DNA of 64,000 bases from positions 40,786-104,785 of the forward strand of contig NZ_QMFB01000032.1 of NCBI RefSeq assembly GCF_003285015.1. The letters run 5' to 3'. Below, piece by piece: positions 16,189-25,212 of the stretch. The stretch comes from Paenibacillus contaminans. Lineage in GTDB: Bacteria > Bacillota > Bacilli > Paenibacillales > NBRC-103111. A model generated the notes under the pieces. It ran no database searches and was not told the origin of the DNA. It worked only from the letters and a program-made list of their open reading frames with translations. The position numbers and the translations under genes are program-made. Numbering within the stretch: position 1 is the first letter of the stretch; every line of letters starts with the position of its first letter.

Positions 16189-16563
16189 GACGCATCCCCC
16201 CATGTTCTTATAGATGCTGGAAGGCGAGCCTTCCGCTCCGATTCCCGGCAACTCGGCATTTTGGGAATATAGTTCTTAAGTCTTAATCTATTGCTCTTTA
16301 ACTCCCTCCTGTCCGCGGATTTTCAGGAAATGCATCTTTTCGTCCTTTCTTTAATTTCGCATGAAAGATAGGTAATAAGTATCACCTTAGCTTCCTTTTA
16401 TGTGTCCTATTTCGATAATATGAGACAGGAACCGATTCCTATAGACAGTGAAATAGGCGGCAGCAGGACGTTTCGACAAAAGGGGGTGGCGTTTGATGTC
16501 ATATTTCAGTGGAAAACGACAGTTCATGCTAAAGCTCCCGTCCGGCCGGATAACGGGAACGGG

Positions 16564-16597
16564 AAAAACCGGTCTGCCTTGGCGGCAAACCGGTTTC
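16564..16597 (-). terminator. Terminator of the LuxR-type regulator gene (minus strand)
   Basis: AAACCGGT (16566-16573) pairs with ACCGGTTT (16589-16596), with an inner CTGCC/GGCGG arm. Read on the minus strand the stem is followed by TTTTTCCC. It separates the regulator from the mcp operon. Confidence 0.8.
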
Positions 16598-16625
16598 TCG
16601 GTCCATCATGTTGAGATTAAGCCGA

Positions 16626-18350
16626 TTAAGCGCGGCGCTGCTGTTCCCCCGTCGCATAAATTTTGGCCATCGCTTGCGTGCGGTCGGTGACGCCAAGCTT
16701 CTCGTAAATTTTCGTAATATGATTTTTTACGGTATGTGCGCTTATGAACAGCTTCTGGGCGATTTGCAAATTGCTCATCCCTTTCATGACCAGAGCGAGC
16801 ACTTCCTTCTCCCGCGGGGTGAGCGCGCTGTCGTAAAACATGGCGGGCGGAGCTTCCTTAGGAATGCCTGAAAGCGGATGTGCGGCATTATGCGAGTGAT
16901 CCTTGGCGGAGTCGGCCCAGCTTCGCTGAAGGAAAACCTCCCCCATGAGCGATAGAGCGGTAAGGAAGGGGCGCTGCTGCTCGCAAGTCTCCGCGTCATC
17001 CAGCCCGACGGCGAGAACGCCGATCACTTCTCCTCTGCAAATAAGAGGGAATTCAAAAATAAATCGGCTCCATTCATTTTCCAACAAAACGGGCGTGCGG
17101 GAAGGAAGAGCTTGCGGCTGCTTGGCAAAATATCGCCTCGATATCGACTTGGCGTATTTCTCGATTTGCTCGGCGTTTAGCTTTTTGGATACGACATGCG
17201 CCTGATTGGACTCGCCGGGCCGTTTGATGACGACGCAAGCATACGTTCCCTGTACGAGGGTGACGCTTACATCGGCCAGCATGTGCAAAATCGTGCGCAG
17301 ATCGACGCTTTCCGCCATCGCCTGAGCGATTTCGAGCAGCAGCGAGAGGCGTGCCGTCTGCCTGTTTTTCATTTCTTCCTGAAGAAAAGCATCCAGCTTG
17401 GCCGTGAACGCATTCATCAGCAGGCTGCCGAGGGCAAGTCTGTGGGGGGAAGCCGCCGCTTCGGAAACGATGCCGCCGAAGAGAACGCCTCTGAGCTTGT
17501 TTTTGATTTTAACCGGAAAACAGATCAGCTCGTTGGGATGCACCCCGCGCTCCGTGAAAAAGTCCGTTCGCGGGTCCCATGCGATATGCTCCCAGCGCCG
17601 CATCGTTCCCGTAAGCCCGGCTTGGCCGAGAAAGCCTTCGCCAAGGGAAAATTCGCCGCCGTTCAGCTGCTCGTACAAGGTGCCGCCTGCCGTATCGGTA
17701 ATGCGAAAGCGTTCGTTCTCCAGGAATCCGGCATATCCGGCGAAATCCAAGCTTAAGGTTTGCGTCATCTGCTCCAGAAGAACGCGAGGCTGCAAGGTCG
17801 TACATTCGCGGTGCAAAAAATCGTTGATTCTGTGAATGTGATCGTCATACGTCTCCAATAAGTACGCTTGATGAAGGAGGGTGGAGGCAATTTCCGTCAT
17901 TTGCGCGAGCTTCTCCAGCATAGCTTGCTTCTGGCCCTCCGACGTATCGGGGGTTAGTGCAACGGCCTCCCTGAGCTGATCGGCGTTTGCGCTGCCGCTA
18001 ATAAGCGCGCGCTGGATAAGCGCCCTGTTTTGCTTTTCGATGATGACGCCCGCCCATATGTATGCTTCGTTCACGCCGTTTACTTTAATGGGGGAGATCA
18101 TGATCTTGAAGCCGGACTGGATTTGGTAGACGATCGGTTTGTTGATGTTCGAAACATCCTTCAAAATATGCATCAGAGGCTGCTGCTGAGGCAGAAAATG
18201 CTCCGCCAGAAGATGAGCTGCGATCTGAGGCACCGTTCTTTCCGTTAAGCACCTGCCGCCTGCATCCGTAATGGTCATGCACAATCCGCAAACATTCGAG
18301 TAAGCGTCCTGCAAATGCTGCAGTTGATTCAGCAGCTGCTGTTCCATCAT
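16626..18350 (-). CDS. PocR/GAF-sensor LuxR-family regulator
   Basis: A 574-residue cytoplasmic transcription factor. Residues ~1-115 resemble a PocR-type ligand domain (cysteine-containing VCGLCMTITD and YQIQSGFKIMISPI). GAF-like regions span ~185-330 and ~340-480. A LuxR/FixJ helix-turn-helix covers ~505-570 (LTPREKEVLALVMKGMSNLQ, then HTVKNHITKIYEKLGV). Start ATG 18350 (or the adjacent 18347) follows GGGCGGTG. It is upstream of, and on the same strand as, the chemosensory operon but separated by a terminator, so control of that operon is only a guess. Confidence 0.88.
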   Translation of the reverse strand: MMEQQLLNQLQHLQDAYSNVCGLCMTITDAGGRCLTERTVPQIAAHLLAEHFLPQQQPLMHILKDVSNINKPIVYQIQSGFKIMISPIKVNGVNEAYIWAGVIIEKQNRALIQRALISGSANADQLREAVALTPDTSEGQKQAMLEKLAQMTEIASTLLHQAYLLETYDDHIHRINDFLHRECTTLQPRVLLEQMTQTLSLDFAGYAGFLENERFRITDTAGGTLYEQLNGGEFSLGEGFLGQAGLTGTMRRWEHIAWDPRTDFFTERGVHPNELICFPVKIKNKLRGVLFGGIVSEAAASPHRLALGSLLMNAFTAKLDAFLQEEMKNRQTARLSLLLEIAQAMAESVDLRTILHMLADVSVTLVQGTYACVVIKRPGESNQAHVVSKKLNAEQIEKYAKSISRRYFAKQPQALPSRTPVLLENEWSRFIFEFPLICRGEVIGVLAVGLDDAETCEQQRPFLTALSLMGEVFLQRSWADSAKDHSHNAAHPLSGIPKEAPPAMFYDSALTPREKEVLALVMKGMSNLQIAQKLFISAHTVKNHITKIYEKLGVTDRTQAMAKIYATGEQQRRA

Positions 18351-18678
18351 TTACACCGCCCTTTGCTTGTGAAGTCTAAGTTGTACCGCGAATGTGAAAT
18401 AGCTGACCAGCCGTCGTTCTCCTATTAACCCTATAAGAGTTTATATCGGTATAGTTATACGGTTTCATTAACGGCGTTTACGGCAAATCGAGCGTGGGCC
18501 GGGAGCGTCTTTGAAGAGGGCTTTGACGGCGATTTCGCCGTTCATGCGATGGGTTTGCGGGATTACCCGTATCATGCTGCAATAAGCTTTACGCTTTGCC
18601 GCCGGATCGGGTATACTAAATGTAAACCGAGTTTCATGTGATGAAACATATTGCGGGATGGAGAGGAAGGCGGCGCGG
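18351..18678. promoter_or_regulatory. Divergent intergenic region with IclR operator candidate
   Basis: The region lies between the LuxR-type and IclR genes. A -10-like TATACT (18612-18617) precedes the palindrome GTTTCATGTGATGAAAC (18631-18647; 7-bp arms, 3-bp spacer), 32 bp upstream of the iclR-type start. The position between promoter and start fits autorepression. No ORF is supported here. Confidence 0.5.
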
Positions 18679-19422
18679 ATGGAAGACGCCAAATTAACGG
18701 TACGGGCGGTGGAACGCGCCCTTGATATATTGCTTTGCTTCCGGGAAACGACGGATTTAAGTTTGACGGAAATTGCGGCACGCGTAGATTTGCATAAAAG
18801 TACGGTACACCGGCTGCTCGCTTCGCTTGAAGGGAAAGGCTTCGTCATCCGCAATGCGGCTACGGAGCGGTATAAGCTCGGCTTCCGCATATTTGAGCTG
18901 AGCGCCAATATGTCGCAGAGCAACGATCCAGAGGTGCTGCTGCTGCCGGAGATGGAGAAGCTTCGCGACTTGATCGGCGAGACGGTCAGCTTGTACGTGC
19001 GCGACGGCTTGGAGCGCGTGCGGGTGCAGGCCGTGCAGAGCAACCAGCCGATCAGGCGTTACGCGCCGGTCGGGGCCCGGCTGCCGCTGTACGTCGGCGC
19101 GTCGAGCAAGGTGCTTGTCGCGTTCGCTGAGTCGAACATCGAAGCGCATGTGCTGCAGGCTGCCGATTGGCCGGCGTGGCTGGACAGGCAAGCGTACGCT
19201 CAGCAGCTGCACGAGACGCGCGAGCTCGGCTTCGCGACGAGCATCGAGGAGCGCGAGCCCGGCGCCGCGGCTATTGCGGCGCCGATCTTCAATCACGCGC
19301 ATAAGCTGGTTGCGGCGATCGCGGTTTCCGGGCCGGCCAACCGGCTGACGGCGGAAAAAATGCGGGAGCATGCCCCGCAAGTGGTGGAGTTTGCTTCCCG
19401 CATGGGCGCGATGCTTATGTAG
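18679..19422 (+). CDS. IclR-family transcriptional regulator
   Basis: A 247-residue regulator. The N-terminal winged helix (residues ~5-65) contains LSLTEIAARVDLHKSTVHRL. The C-terminal effector domain (~80-245) contains the typical GARLPLYVGASSKVLVAF and AAIAAPIFNHAHKLVAAI blocks. ATG 18679 has GGAAGG 8 bases upstream, so the earlier ATG at 18658 is not needed. No metabolic operon is adjacent, so the regulon is unknown; a palindrome just upstream may be its own operator. Confidence 0.93.
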   Translation: MEDAKLTVRAVERALDILLCFRETTDLSLTEIAARVDLHKSTVHRLLASLEGKGFVIRNAATERYKLGFRIFELSANMSQSNDPEVLLLPEMEKLRDLIGETVSLYVRDGLERVRVQAVQSNQPIRRYAPVGARLPLYVGASSKVLVAFAESNIEAHVLQAADWPAWLDRQAYAQQLHETRELGFATSIEEREPGAAAIAAPIFNHAHKLVAAIAVSGPANRLTAEKMREHAPQVVEFASRMGAMLM

Positions 19423-19479
19423 AGGGAGCCGGTTCGCTGCCGGCGCACAATCGGATTGGTCGGCGGCAGCGGCGGACCC

Positions 19480-20214
19480 TCAGTTTTGCTTTTGGATTTT
19501 CGCCGGATTGTTGATTTTGTAAGGAACCGGATTTTTCGTAAGCTTTTTGGCTACGATTTTGCCCTCAAACGTTATTTTGTCCCCGACTTCCAGCTCCTGT
19601 TTTTTGAGCGTGGCGCTATGGCTGGACCAGGCGGCGCCGACTTCGACGGCAGGCTCCTCGATGCAAACCGCTTCGTAGATGACGACTTCATCGTCGGTAT
19701 CGGAGAAATGGTTCGGAACCGTCGTAAATTCCTTGACGATCGCGGTCATTTTGACTTTTTCCTCGGGAAGCTGGAGCTTCTGCGTTTTCTCCTTTTTGGT
19801 TTTCTCCTTTGCAGGCTTGTCGGTTTGCGGCTTCTCGGGTTTTGCTTCCGCTGCCGCTGCGGGCGGCGCTTCTTCCTTCGCCGTCTCGGGCTCGGCCGGC
19901 TCCGATTCCTGATCGGCGGCTTCATCGGCTGCAGCCGCGAGCTTCTGGCCATAATTCGCCGCCTGCATCTCCTTCAGGAACGAGGGGTGGATGCAGTGCA
20001 GCTGCTTGTTGTCGAACTGGATGACCGCCGTTATATGATCGACAAGCCCGATAATGCTGCAGGCGATATTCATTCCGTTTCCTTTATAGAAGAACGCTTT
20101 GGTCTTGACAGCCTTCTCCGATAGCAAGCCCCATTCCTTGCATTGATCGATTTGCGCCTCCTCGTTCTCGAAGGCGTTGTACGTGCTTGGTTCGATGGCG
20201 AATGCATATGCCAT
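19480..20214 (-). CDS. Unknown protein with central Ala/Glu/Pro/Lys-rich linker
   Basis: A 244-residue soluble protein I do not recognise. Residues ~1-95 form an ordered domain (AYAFAIEPSTYNAFENEEAQ onward, including DHITAVIQFDNKQLHCIHP). Residues ~100-155 are a low-complexity linker rich in A, E, P and K. The C-terminal ~85 residues look like a small beta domain (VGDKITFEGKIVAKKL), possibly an OB-fold. The basic linker and tail would suit nucleic-acid binding, but that is inference. ATG 20214 is preceded by AAGGACGGAG. It converges with the IclR gene and stands upstream of nothing obvious. Confidence 0.7.
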   Translation of the reverse strand: MAYAFAIEPSTYNAFENEEAQIDQCKEWGLLSEKAVKTKAFFYKGNGMNIACSIIGLVDHITAVIQFDNKQLHCIHPSFLKEMQAANYGQKLAAAADEAADQESEPAEPETAKEEAPPAAAAEAKPEKPQTDKPAKEKTKKEKTQKLQLPEEKVKMTAIVKEFTTVPNHFSDTDDEVVIYEAVCIEEPAVEVGAAWSSHSATLKKQELEVGDKITFEGKIVAKKLTKNPVPYKINNPAKIQKQN

Positions 20215-20375
20215 AGCTTCTCCGTCCTTTCTTGTAAAGGTTGTACCCGATGCCGCCTTGAACACGAGGCGGCAGTTTCGCAGCCCCGTACCGCTGCTGC
20301 GGCACGTGGAAGCCGGGAGCCGGTGCCGTTTGCTGCGATGCCGGGCCGTCTGCAAAATATGTTTAGCGCTTCCGC

Positions 20376-21236
20376 TTACTCCGGCTGCTCGCCGTCAAGC
20401 AGCAGCCCGGCGATATAGCGCGCTACGCCGTCTTCATCGTTGCTCTCGACGATCCGGTCGGCCATCTGCTTCAGCCGTTCCTGCGCATTGGCTACGGCGA
20501 TGCGCGTTCCTGCCGCTTCGAACAGGCCGACGTCGTTCAGGTTGTCGCCGAATGCCGTAATATGGGCGGGATCGACGTTCATGTAACGAGCCCATAAGGC
20601 GGCGCCTTCGCGTTTATTCGCTTTCGGGTGGCTGGCCTCAAGGAAGTAATGATTATCGATGTAGGGGTCCTTCGTATAATGGAGATGCAGGCCTTTCCCG
20701 AACGTTTCCGAGAGCTCCTGACGAAGCGGCTCCAGCTCTTCGTGGAGCCCGATGTAAGTGACGCCGAGCGTCCGGAACGTTTCCGGACAGGCCAGCGTTT
20801 CCACCTCCCGAAAGCGCGGATCCCCCTGCCGGCTGTTGAAAAATTGCCGCTCGCCCCATCTGACGATCGGTTCGTGCAGAACGCGTTCCGTATCCTCATG
20901 GTCCAGCGCGAACAAATAAGGCGTCAGCTGCCGCCGCTTGCCCAGCCCGATGATCGCATTCGCCGTTGCGGGCTCCAGCCAGAAGCCCTCCAGAACCTTT
21001 CTGCGAACCGGATCGAACAGAAGCGCTCCGTTATAAAGAACGAGCGGGGCGTTCCATGGAATGGCCGAGACGACGCTGCTCGAGCTTGTATAGCTTCTGG
21101 CCGTCGCATAGCTGACCGGGATTCCCTGCCGGATGGCCGCAGTCAGCGTCCGCTTCGTATATTCGGAAAGCGTCGCGTCCGAACGAAGCAGCGTACCGTC
21201 CAGATCGGTCAAAACGATCGTTGAGCTTTCCCGCAT
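20376..21236 (-). CDS. Cof-type HAD-superfamily phosphatase
   Basis: A 286-residue member of the Cof/YwtE/YidA group of HAD hydrolases (C2B cap), which dephosphorylate sugar phosphates and similar small molecules. Motif I is TDLDGTLL (D11, D13), the conserved lysine-containing PKANKREGAAL stretch is near 205, and motif IV is GDNLNDVGLF near 230. GAGGAGG precedes ATG 21236. It lies 56 bp downstream of the GNAT-S66 fusion gene on the same strand, so co-transcription is likely. Substrate not predictable. Confidence 0.92.
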   Translation of the reverse strand: MRESSTIVLTDLDGTLLRSDATLSEYTKRTLTAAIRQGIPVSYATARSYTSSSSVVSAIPWNAPLVLYNGALLFDPVRRKVLEGFWLEPATANAIIGLGKRRQLTPYLFALDHEDTERVLHEPIVRWGERQFFNSRQGDPRFREVETLACPETFRTLGVTYIGLHEELEPLRQELSETFGKGLHLHYTKDPYIDNHYFLEASHPKANKREGAALWARYMNVDPAHITAFGDNLNDVGLFEAAGTRIAVANAQERLKQMADRIVESNDEDGVARYIAGLLLDGEQPE

Positions 21237-21292
21237 GCCGGGGACCTCCTCTATGGTAGTGCGAGTGTAAAAAGGCCGCTTTTCAAACTGTC

Positions 21293-22828
21293 TTAGTGAT
21301 CGACGATAGTCAGCTTCGCTCCCTCTTCCCCGTCCGGAGCGGCGAGCGCCGCCGTCCCGCCGATCGGGAAGGTGAGCTGCGGCGTCGTATGTCCGAAATC
21401 GACGTCGGCGATGACCGGAATGCCGGCCAGCTCCGGCTTGCTCCGGACGATTGCGGCCAGCTTGTCCGGCGTCATGCGGGAGCCGATTTGGAAGCGGCCG
21501 ATGACGATGCCCTTAACCCCCTCGAAGCCGGGCTGATGGATGAGCGACTGGAGATCGCGGTCGAACGTTTCCGGAGACACGATATAATCATCCTCCACGA
21601 ATAGAACGCTCCCGTCAAGCGAAGGCATAAACTCGGTTCCCTGGAGCAGATTAAGCGTGCACAGATTGCCGCCGATTATTTTGCCGGTCGCTTCTCCCGG
21701 TTGGATGACGGTCCATCCGTCGTTTGGAATAAACGTGCGCGGGGCGTCGGAACGGTACCAAGGATCGTCGCTCCAAACCGCAGCGGGGCGGATCTCGAAG
21801 GGCGCTTCCTGCATGAGGCATCTGACGAAGCCTTCTCTCGTATAGGAAAGTCCCTCCGGCATGGCGAAGCTCGAGAAGTTGGGGCCGGAATAGGTGACGA
21901 GTCCGGCCTTGGCGGCAATCGCATTGCCGAGCGCCGTAATATCCGAATATCCGCAAAGGATTTTGGGATTTTCGCGAATAAGCGCATAATCGAGGCGGCG
22001 AAGCAGCTGGTTACAGTTTTCGCCGCCAAGAACGGCTAATATACCTTTGACGTTCGGATCGCGGAAGGCGTCGTGCAGATCGGCGATCCGGGTTTCGACC
22101 GTTGATGAATCGAAGGCGTCCGTTTCCATGACGTGTTTGCCGAACGTGACGCGCAAGCCGAGCTGCTCGAGCCGCTGTTTGGCCAGTGCGACGTGCTCGG
22201 GAAGGAGACGCGACATGCTTTTGGACGGTGCGACGATGCGGATTTCATCCCACGGTTTCAGCTTGGCGGGAATCGTTTCGGTCGTTCTGGCCGACGGAGG
22301 GGTTGGAGTAGGGTGTCCGCCGCCGGTCCGCTCGCTTCGAGAGCCGCTTATGAACGTCTGGATAGGGCCGTCCCAGCCGCTCTCCCGGATCTCCGCGTAA
22401 TTGCCGTTCGTGTAGCTGCCGATGACGGAACGCCAAAAAGCCTGGGCCGGCACATTCGCTTCCATCTGGCCGACCTTCCATTTGCCGGGAAAACGGTCGA
22501 ACATCGCGACGGCGAGCCTTTCGCCAAGTCCTTTATGACGGTAATGTTTCATGATGAAAAATTCCGCCATCGAATATATGTCCGCTCCGTCCGCTTCCTC
22601 GCCGATCGATCGTATGAGGGCGAACCCCGCCCAATGGCCGTCCGCTTTCAGCAGAAAGGCGAACCTTCCCGTCTCCGTCCAGTAATGATCCAGATAGCGG
22701 TAGCCGTACAGCCCGTGCTCATCGACGTTTAGCGCCTCATAGCCGCTCATGTCGTACGTATAAAGCTCCAGCAGATGCCGGAGGACAAGCTTGTGCCCGA
22801 TAGCGGCCTGCTCGATTGCATATTGCAT
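21293..22828 (-). CDS. GNAT acetyltransferase fused to S66 peptidase (MccF/LD-carboxypeptidase family)
   Basis: A 511-residue two-domain protein in one uninterrupted frame. Residues ~1-160 are a GNAT domain (acetyl-CoA loop RHKGLGERL at 97-105). A Gly/Pro/Thr-rich linker spans ~161-187. Residues ~190-511 are a serine peptidase of family S66, with the Ser-Glu-His set at S295 (GYSD), E412 (VEDD) and H480 (DFGHTTPQ). S66 enzymes are LD-carboxypeptidases or MccF, which destroys the antibiotic microcin C; a GNAT domain (in MccE) separately detoxifies the same compound. The fusion suggests self-defence or peptidoglycan recycling; which one is undecided. ATG 22828 has GGAGGGG upstream. Confidence 0.93.
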   Translation of the reverse strand: MQYAIEQAAIGHKLVLRHLLELYTYDMSGYEALNVDEHGLYGYRYLDHYWTETGRFAFLLKADGHWAGFALIRSIGEEADGADIYSMAEFFIMKHYRHKGLGERLAVAMFDRFPGKWKVGQMEANVPAQAFWRSVIGSYTNGNYAEIRESGWDGPIQTFISGSRSERTGGGHPTPTPPSARTTETIPAKLKPWDEIRIVAPSKSMSRLLPEHVALAKQRLEQLGLRVTFGKHVMETDAFDSSTVETRIADLHDAFRDPNVKGILAVLGGENCNQLLRRLDYALIRENPKILCGYSDITALGNAIAAKAGLVTYSGPNFSSFAMPEGLSYTREGFVRCLMQEAPFEIRPAAVWSDDPWYRSDAPRTFIPNDGWTVIQPGEATGKIIGGNLCTLNLLQGTEFMPSLDGSVLFVEDDYIVSPETFDRDLQSLIHQPGFEGVKGIVIGRFQIGSRMTPDKLAAIVRSKPELAGIPVIADVDFGHTTPQLTFPIGGTAALAAPDGEEGAKLTIVDH

Positions 22829-23130
22829 GGCGTTACCCCTCCAATCTCCTGGCCAAGGCACCGAGGCTATGCCGGACTTGCGCCGTTTTCCAAGATAATA
22901 CCATTATTTCGGCCGCTTTTGTGAAAAATAGAGGAATTACGCACCTCCGGGTGGAAAAAAGTTAATCCGAGTCAACGTGGAAGCGGCTGTACGTTATTGC
23001 AGCGGCATACGGTATGAAGTTCGTCTCGGTGAAGCGTTACCGCCGATCATGGAATGGGTAATGAAAATTAGACGCTTTTTGCATGTTAAAATGAACGATA
23101 ACCAACGACATATGAACCCGGGGGTTTGCG

Positions 23131-23919
23131 ATGGAAAGCTTTACGTTTCTGGGAAACGGCGATTCGATGGGGGTTCCCCGCGTTTACTGCGCTTGCGGAG
23201 TATGCGGGGAGGCGAGGCGGACCGGCCTGAACCGGAGACTTCGCTCGTCCGTCATGATACACACCGAAGCCGGCGATCTGCTGCTCGATTGCGGACCGGA
23301 TTGGACCGGGCAAATGGAAGGGATCGGCTGCAGAGGCATTGATCACGCGCTTGTTACGCATGCGCATTTCGATCATATTGGGGGCCTGCCGGAGTGGGCC
23401 GACGCCTGCCGGTGGCTCGGGAGCAAAGGAAACGTCTATGCCCCTTCGGAGGTGCTGGAGACGATAGCCGCGCAATTTCCTTGGCTCCGGCGCAACCTGA
23501 ACGTTCATCCGAATGACGGCGGCATGACGTTCGGCGGCTGGAGCATCAAGCCGTGGAAGGTATGCCACGGAAAGAACGGTTTTTCGTACGCGTACCGGTT
23601 CGAGAAAGGCGGGTATGCGTGGGCGTACTGCTCCGATGCGATCAATCTGCAGGGGGAGGAAAAAGCGCCGCTGGCCGATCTCGATCTGCTTGTGCTCGGA
23701 ACGAATTTTTATCACGAGGAAGCGCCTATGCCAACACGTTCCGTATACGATATGACCGAAGCTTTCGAGCTGATTCGCGAGACGGGGCAGAAACGGACGA
23801 TTTTGACCCACTTGTCGCACGGGGTGGATGTGCGCGAGGCGTATCCGCTGCCGGAGGGAGTGGAGCTGTCTCGCCGCGGCATGCAAGTGACGCTGGGAGC
23901 GGACGTGCAGCCGCTGTAG
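23131..23919 (+). CDS. PhnP-like metallo-beta-lactamase-fold hydrolase
   Basis: A 262-residue MBL-fold enzyme. The metal motif THAHFDH gives H77, H79, D81 and H82. The N-terminal YCACGVC cysteine knot matches the structural zinc site of PhnP, a cyclic-phosphate phosphodiesterase, and its Bacillus relatives. No phn operon is nearby, so a role in phosphonate use is unsupported; a general cyclic phosphodiesterase activity is more likely. ATG 23131 has GGGGG 8 bases upstream. The gene is flanked by intergenic DNA on both sides. Confidence 0.88.
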   Translation: MESFTFLGNGDSMGVPRVYCACGVCGEARRTGLNRRLRSSVMIHTEAGDLLLDCGPDWTGQMEGIGCRGIDHALVTHAHFDHIGGLPEWADACRWLGSKGNVYAPSEVLETIAAQFPWLRRNLNVHPNDGGMTFGGWSIKPWKVCHGKNGFSYAYRFEKGGYAWAYCSDAINLQGEEKAPLADLDLLVLGTNFYHEEAPMPTRSVYDMTEAFELIRETGQKRTILTHLSHGVDVREAYPLPEGVELSRRGMQVTLGADVQPL

Positions 23920-23937
23920 CCGCTTTACGGGCTGAAC

Positions 23938-23962
23938 CGTGCGCATAGTGGAGAAAACCTTA
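23938..23962 (+). repeat. Fragment of the GAGGCAAAC repeat family
   Basis: CGTGCGCATAGTGGAGAAAA followed by CCTTA matches the left shoulder of the copies at 51415 and 62668 (CGTGCGCGTAGTGTAGAAAA). The rest of the repeat is absent, so this is a relic. Confidence 0.5.
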
Positions 23963-24045
23963 ACGTGTAATCAACGCCCCGTTTCCTCCGAAATTCTGAT
24001 AGACTTAAGGACGAAGCAAATTTCGGATGGCAAGGGGAAAAGGGA

Positions 24046-24432
24046 ATGCGGGGAATTGCAATTCTGCTTGGTTTTCATTTATTCGGACTGCTGCTGCAAA
24101 AAGGGCTTCATATCCCGCTGCCGGCCAATGTGCTGGGGCTTATTCTGTTTACGGCCGCATTGTTTCTGAAGATCGTCAAGCTGGAATGGGTCGAGGCTTC
24201 GGCGCAGTTTTTGCTTAAGCATATGATGCTGTTTTTTGCCCCTGTCGTCGTAGGCACGATGGCGTTTATGCCATATATACGCAGCAGCTGGCTTGCGGTC
24301 GTCCTGAGCCTTGTCGTCAGCGCGTTCGTCGGACTGATCGTGACGGGCGGCGTCGCTTCCTTGCTCCAGCGCGGGGAGCGCCGGGTCGTAACGCCGACGC
24401 CCGGGCAAAGCGGAGAGGGGCCGGGCTTATGA
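24046..24432 (+). CDS. cidA: CidA/LrgA-family holin-like membrane protein
   Basis: A 128-residue membrane protein with four predicted helices and the family pattern LGFHLFGLLLQKGLHIPLP followed by NVLGLILF. CidA/LrgA proteins act with a LrgB/CidB partner in murein-hydrolase or metabolite export control and programmed lysis. AAGGGGAAAAGGGA precedes ATG 24046. The stop overlaps the lrgB start by four bases (ATGA), so the pair is translationally coupled. A LysR-type regulator, often adjacent, is not present. Confidence 0.9.
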   Translation: MRGIAILLGFHLFGLLLQKGLHIPLPANVLGLILFTAALFLKIVKLEWVEASAQFLLKHMMLFFAPVVVGTMAFMPYIRSSWLAVVLSLVVSAFVGLIVTGGVASLLQRGERRVVTPTPGQSGEGPGL

Positions 24433-25136
24433 GCTTGCCCGCTGCTTTGCAGACTGCGGCCGCAGAGCCGCTGTTCGGCGTCGCCGCGACGGTTCTCGCC
24501 TATGCGGGCGCGCAGCGGCTGCACCGCCGCTGGAAATGGCTGCATCCGCTGTTCGTTTGCGCCGGCGGGCTCATCGTGCTGCTGCTCGCGCTGGATGTGC
24601 CGTACGAATCGTACCGAGAAGGCGGCGACCTCGTCGCATTTTTTCTCGGACCGGCGACGGTCGCGCTCGGCGTCCCGCTATATAAGCAAGCCGATCGGAT
24701 ACGCCGGCATGCGGCCGCGGTGCTGTCCGCGGTCACGATCGGCTCGTTCAGCTCGATCGCCAGCGCCGGCTTTCTCGTGTGGCTGCTCGGCGGATCGCGG
24801 GAGCTGATGGCGACGATGATGCCGAAATCGGCGACAAGCCCGATCGCGATCGAAATCGTGCGCCAGGCGGGCGGCATTCCGGAGCTGGGGGCCGTTTTTA
24901 CGGTGCTGACCGGGCTGCTCGGCAGCATGATCGGACCCGAGCTGCTGAGGCTGCTCGGCATTCGCGGCGAGCTGTCTGTGGCGGTCGCAGTCGGAACGGC
25001 CGCTCACGGCATCGGCACCGCGCGGCTTATCCGCGAGTCCGAGACGCAGGGCGGTCTCGGCGGGCTGGCGATGGCGATCGCAGGCATCGTGACGGCGCTG
25101 GCTTTTATGCCGCTGTACGGCTGGCTGCATCCTTGA
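24429..25136 (+). CDS. lrgB: LrgB/CidB-family membrane protein
   Basis: A 235-residue polytopic membrane protein of the LrgB family, partner of CidA/LrgA. The conserved block MPKSATSPIAIEIVRQAGG near residue 135 and the GTAAHGIGTARLI block near 195 are diagnostic. It starts at ATG 24429 within the last codons of the upstream gene. The pair probably forms a transporter or holin-type complex in the cytoplasmic membrane. Confidence 0.94.
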   Translation: MSLPAALQTAAAEPLFGVAATVLAYAGAQRLHRRWKWLHPLFVCAGGLIVLLLALDVPYESYREGGDLVAFFLGPATVALGVPLYKQADRIRRHAAAVLSAVTIGSFSSIASAGFLVWLLGGSRELMATMMPKSATSPIAIEIVRQAGGIPELGAVFTVLTGLLGSMIGPELLRLLGIRGELSVAVAVGTAAHGIGTARLIRESETQGGLGGLAMAIAGIVTALAFMPLYGWLHP

Positions 25137-25212
25137 ATGGATAATTAGACAACATAAGGAAGCGTAAATAGAAGACGGGCGGAAGGTCCGAAGGGTAAGG
25201 GGAGAAAAAACG

